DNA from: Bacteroidales bacterium UBA1722
Lineage (GTDB): Bacteria > Bacteroidota > Bacteroidia > Bacteroidales > UBA932
Direction: 5' to 3'
Assembly: GCA_002317435.1 (NCBI GenBank)
Contig: DCIQ01000089.1
Location: forward strand, 1 to 8,541
Length of the DNA stretch: 8,541 nucleotides
Shown here piece after piece: positions 6,973-8,541 of the stretch (position 1 is its first letter; each line of letters starts with the position of its first letter). Position numbers and translations under genes: made by a program. A model generated the notes under the pieces. The model was not told where the DNA came from, did no database searches, and saw only the letters and a program-made list of their open reading frames with translations.

Positions 6973-7959
6973 TCAGACTCCCGCCTCCTGTGCAGCCAGC
7001 AGAGCTGCCCGGGCGCGGTCCGTCTTGCCGTTAGGCGTAAACGGTATTTTTTCTACAAATATAACTTTTTTCGGACGGGAACAGCTCTCCAGGGAGGAGA
7101 CGGCTTCCTCTATGGGGGCGTCGGCTCCTTTCTCCACCAGCAGGACCGCCGCCTCTCCGAACTTCGCGTCGGGGAGTTTCGTGATGCAGAAGGGGACCTT
7201 CAGCCATCGGGCCAGCCGCTCTTCGATGCTCTCCGTCTGCAGCTTGATGCCGCCGGAGCAGATCACGTTGTCCTTCCGGCCCAGAATCCGGAATCTGCGG
7301 CCGTCTTCATGGATGACAGCCATGTCGTTGGTCTTCAGGACCCCGTCGTGCACGGCCGGGGCGTCGATGACCAGACATCCGTCTTCCGCGGTGCTGACCT
7401 CCACCCCCTCGAACGGGGTGTACCATTCGCTCCTTTCCGGGCCGCTGAGTCTGCGCAGGGCGATATGGGAGAGGGTCTCGGTCATCCCGTAGGTGCTCCA
7501 TACCGCGTTCGGAAACTCGGATAACGCCTCGCACAGTTCACCCGATACGGCCCCTCCGCCGATTATAATGTTCCGGACGGCCATCATCCTCTCCCTCTCG
7601 AGCGGACGCTCCAGGGTGCAATACACCTGGGAGGGGACCATTGCCGTAAGGCTTATAACCCTTCCGTCATCCTCTACGTGCGATAAAGGGTGCTGGTCGG
7701 GCGGGACGCTGAGCAGGTCCAATCCTCTCTCCACCGACCTGACCACCATCATCTTGCCTGCAATATAGTCCAGCGGGAGGCACAGCAGCGCCGTATCCCC
7801 CGGCTGCAATCCCAGAAAATCGCAGGTCGTGCGGGCGGAGGCGAGCATCCGGCTCTTTTCGGCCCGAATCTCCTTCGGTCTCCCCGTGCTGCCGCTGGTA
7901 TGGACGGCAATCGTCCGGGAGGGGCTATGCCATTCTTTCAGAAAGCCGGACAAATCCAT
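6973..7959 (-). CDS. menE: o-Succinylbenzoate-CoA ligase (MenE), ANL superfamily
   Basis: MenE activates o-succinylbenzoate with ATP and joins it to CoA, the step after MenC in menaquinone synthesis, in the cytoplasm. The 328-residue protein has the adenylate-forming motifs in order: TSGSTGRPK P-loop (21-29), YGMTET (157-162), Asp212 in TND for ribose binding, LGRKDNVICSGGIKL (226-240) at the hinge, and catalytic Lys312 in TPNGKTDR. It lacks the long N-terminal region of typical acyl-CoA synthetases (about 480-500 residues), starting only 20 residues before the P-loop, as in the short MenE of Bacteroidota. A TGA two codons upstream in the same frame fixes the ATG. It overlaps the end of menC by 35 bases, so the two are one operon and probably translationally coupled. 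Confidence 0.94.
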   Translation of the reverse strand: MDLSGFLKEWHSPSRTIAVHTSGSTGRPKEIRAEKSRMLASARTTCDFLGLQPGDTALLCLPLDYIAGKMMVVRSVERGLDLLSVPPDQHPLSHVEDDGRVISLTAMVPSQVYCTLERPLERERMMAVRNIIIGGGAVSGELCEALSEFPNAVWSTYGMTETLSHIALRRLSGPERSEWYTPFEGVEVSTAEDGCLVIDAPAVHDGVLKTNDMAVIHEDGRRFRILGRKDNVICSGGIKLQTESIEERLARWLKVPFCITKLPDAKFGEAAVLLVEKGADAPIEEAVSSLESCSRPKKVIFVEKIPFTPNGKTDRARAALLAAQEAGV

Positions 7960-8541
7960 CTCTCAATACTGTTCCGTTATCTATGTTTTCGGTGAAGAGC
8001 AGGCCCGTGCCGAGCCCCTGGGGTATCATCGTGTCCATATTCTCCCGGGTGACCCCATAGACGGACGCGGTCAGCAGGGAAATGCTCTTCAGACCTATAT
8101 TGCTCTCCAGAGCGCTGGTGATCCACGATCCTATGCCCCTGCGGGAAGCTTCGTCTATCCATTCCCGGGTCCCGGTGAGACCGCCGTGGAGGGTGGGTTT
8201 CACCACTATGTATTGCGGACGGACGGTTTCCAGCATCTCTTTTCTCATATCGGGGTCATTCAAGCCGATCAGTTCTTCATCCAGGGCGACAGGTACCGGG
8301 GTGTTCCTGCACAGGGCCGCCATCTCCTTCCACTGTCCGGCCCATATGGGCTGCTCTATGGAATGGACCCTCAGACCGGCCAGTTCCCCGAGCTTCCGCG
8401 GGGCCTCCTCCGGGGAGAACGCCCCGTTCGCATCGACCCTTATCTGAAGTTCCTCCGGGCTGAAACGGGAGCGCAGTCTTCTGATGAGAGACATCTCTTC
8501 CTCCCACCCGATGGCTCCTATCTTGAACTTGATGCAGCGGA
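7925..8541 (-). CDS. menC: o-Succinylbenzoate synthase (MenC), 5' end outside window
   Basis: Only the C-terminal 204 residues are inside the window; the frame stays open to the right edge (no start seen), so the gene continues beyond it. MenC, a member of the enolase superfamily, dehydrates SHCHC to o-succinylbenzoate in menaquinone synthesis. The barrel carries the full set of expected catalytic features: the KxK motif in CIKFKIG, then RVDANGAF, EQPI and ALDEE supplying the three metal ligands, and the second catalytic Lys in VVKPTLHGG. The segment SALESNIGL is also typical of the family. Although the downstream track of start codons gives an ATG at 8494, KxK lies upstream of it, so that ATG is internal. 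Its stop falls inside menE. The family call is very secure; MenC is favoured over other enolase-superfamily enzymes because menE follows directly. Confidence 0.95.
   Translation of the reverse strand, partial: RCIKFKIGAIGWEEEMSLIRRLRSRFSPEELQIRVDANGAFSPEEAPRKLGELAGLRVHSIEQPIWAGQWKEMAALCRNTPVPVALDEELIGLNDPDMRKEMLETVRPQYIVVKPTLHGGLTGTREWIDEASRRGIGSWITSALESNIGLKSISLLTASVYGVTRENMDTMIPQGLGTGLLFTENIDNGTVLRDGFVRLSERMA

Noticed and set aside
7925..8494. A complete menC starting at the ATG at 8494
   Set aside because: The frame continues upstream to the edge and encodes the conserved KxK motif there, so that ATG is internal and the gene is cut by the window.

Overview
All six genes recognised here lie on the minus strand, so transcription runs from the right edge to the left. 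The window looks like a chromosomal segment of a Bacteroidota, probably Bacteroidales-type, bacterium. The reasons are the short stand-alone MenE next to MenC, a DUF1460 cell-wall amidase-like domain, an accessory ATPase of a type frequent in that phylum, AT-rich leaders without strong Shine-Dalgarno sequences, and two matches to the Bacteroidota -7 box TAnnTTTG. The genus cannot be fixed from the sequence alone.

Right half (about 3870-8541, high G+C): a tight cluster in the order menC (partial, cut by the right edge), menE, a large lipoprotein, rmuC. menC and menE overlap by 35 bases, menE and the lipoprotein gene are 24 bases apart, and the lipoprotein gene and rmuC are 4 bases apart. This is almost certainly one transcription unit. 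MenC and MenE carry out consecutive steps of menaquinone synthesis. RmuC is a membrane-anchored coiled-coil protein with a nuclease-like fold. The lipoprotein is the most unusual gene in the window: an N-terminal zinc-metallopeptidase-like half (HEFAH plus a downstream Glu) is fused in frame to a C-terminal DUF1460 (NlpC/P60-like) half with a Cys and a His in the expected motifs.

Middle (3531-3869): a 339-base gene-free spacer with a near-perfect 15-base inverted repeat behind rmuC and a probable promoter element for the next gene.

Left half (1-3530, lower G+C): a secreted right-handed beta-helix enzyme recognisable as glycoside hydrolase family 120 (beta-xylosidase type), then a 286-base spacer with an imperfect palindrome and a promoter-like box, then an accessory AAA+ ATPase with a C-terminal PD-(D/E)XK-like domain. 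The ATPase gene is bracketed by an imperfect 20-base direct repeat (1-20 and 1742-1761) whose two copies, read in the same relative minus-strand frame, both encode SVFVPI. With the lower G+C, this suggests accessory DNA that was inserted or rearranged next to the conserved operon. No RNA genes, CRISPR arrays, transposases or integrases were seen.
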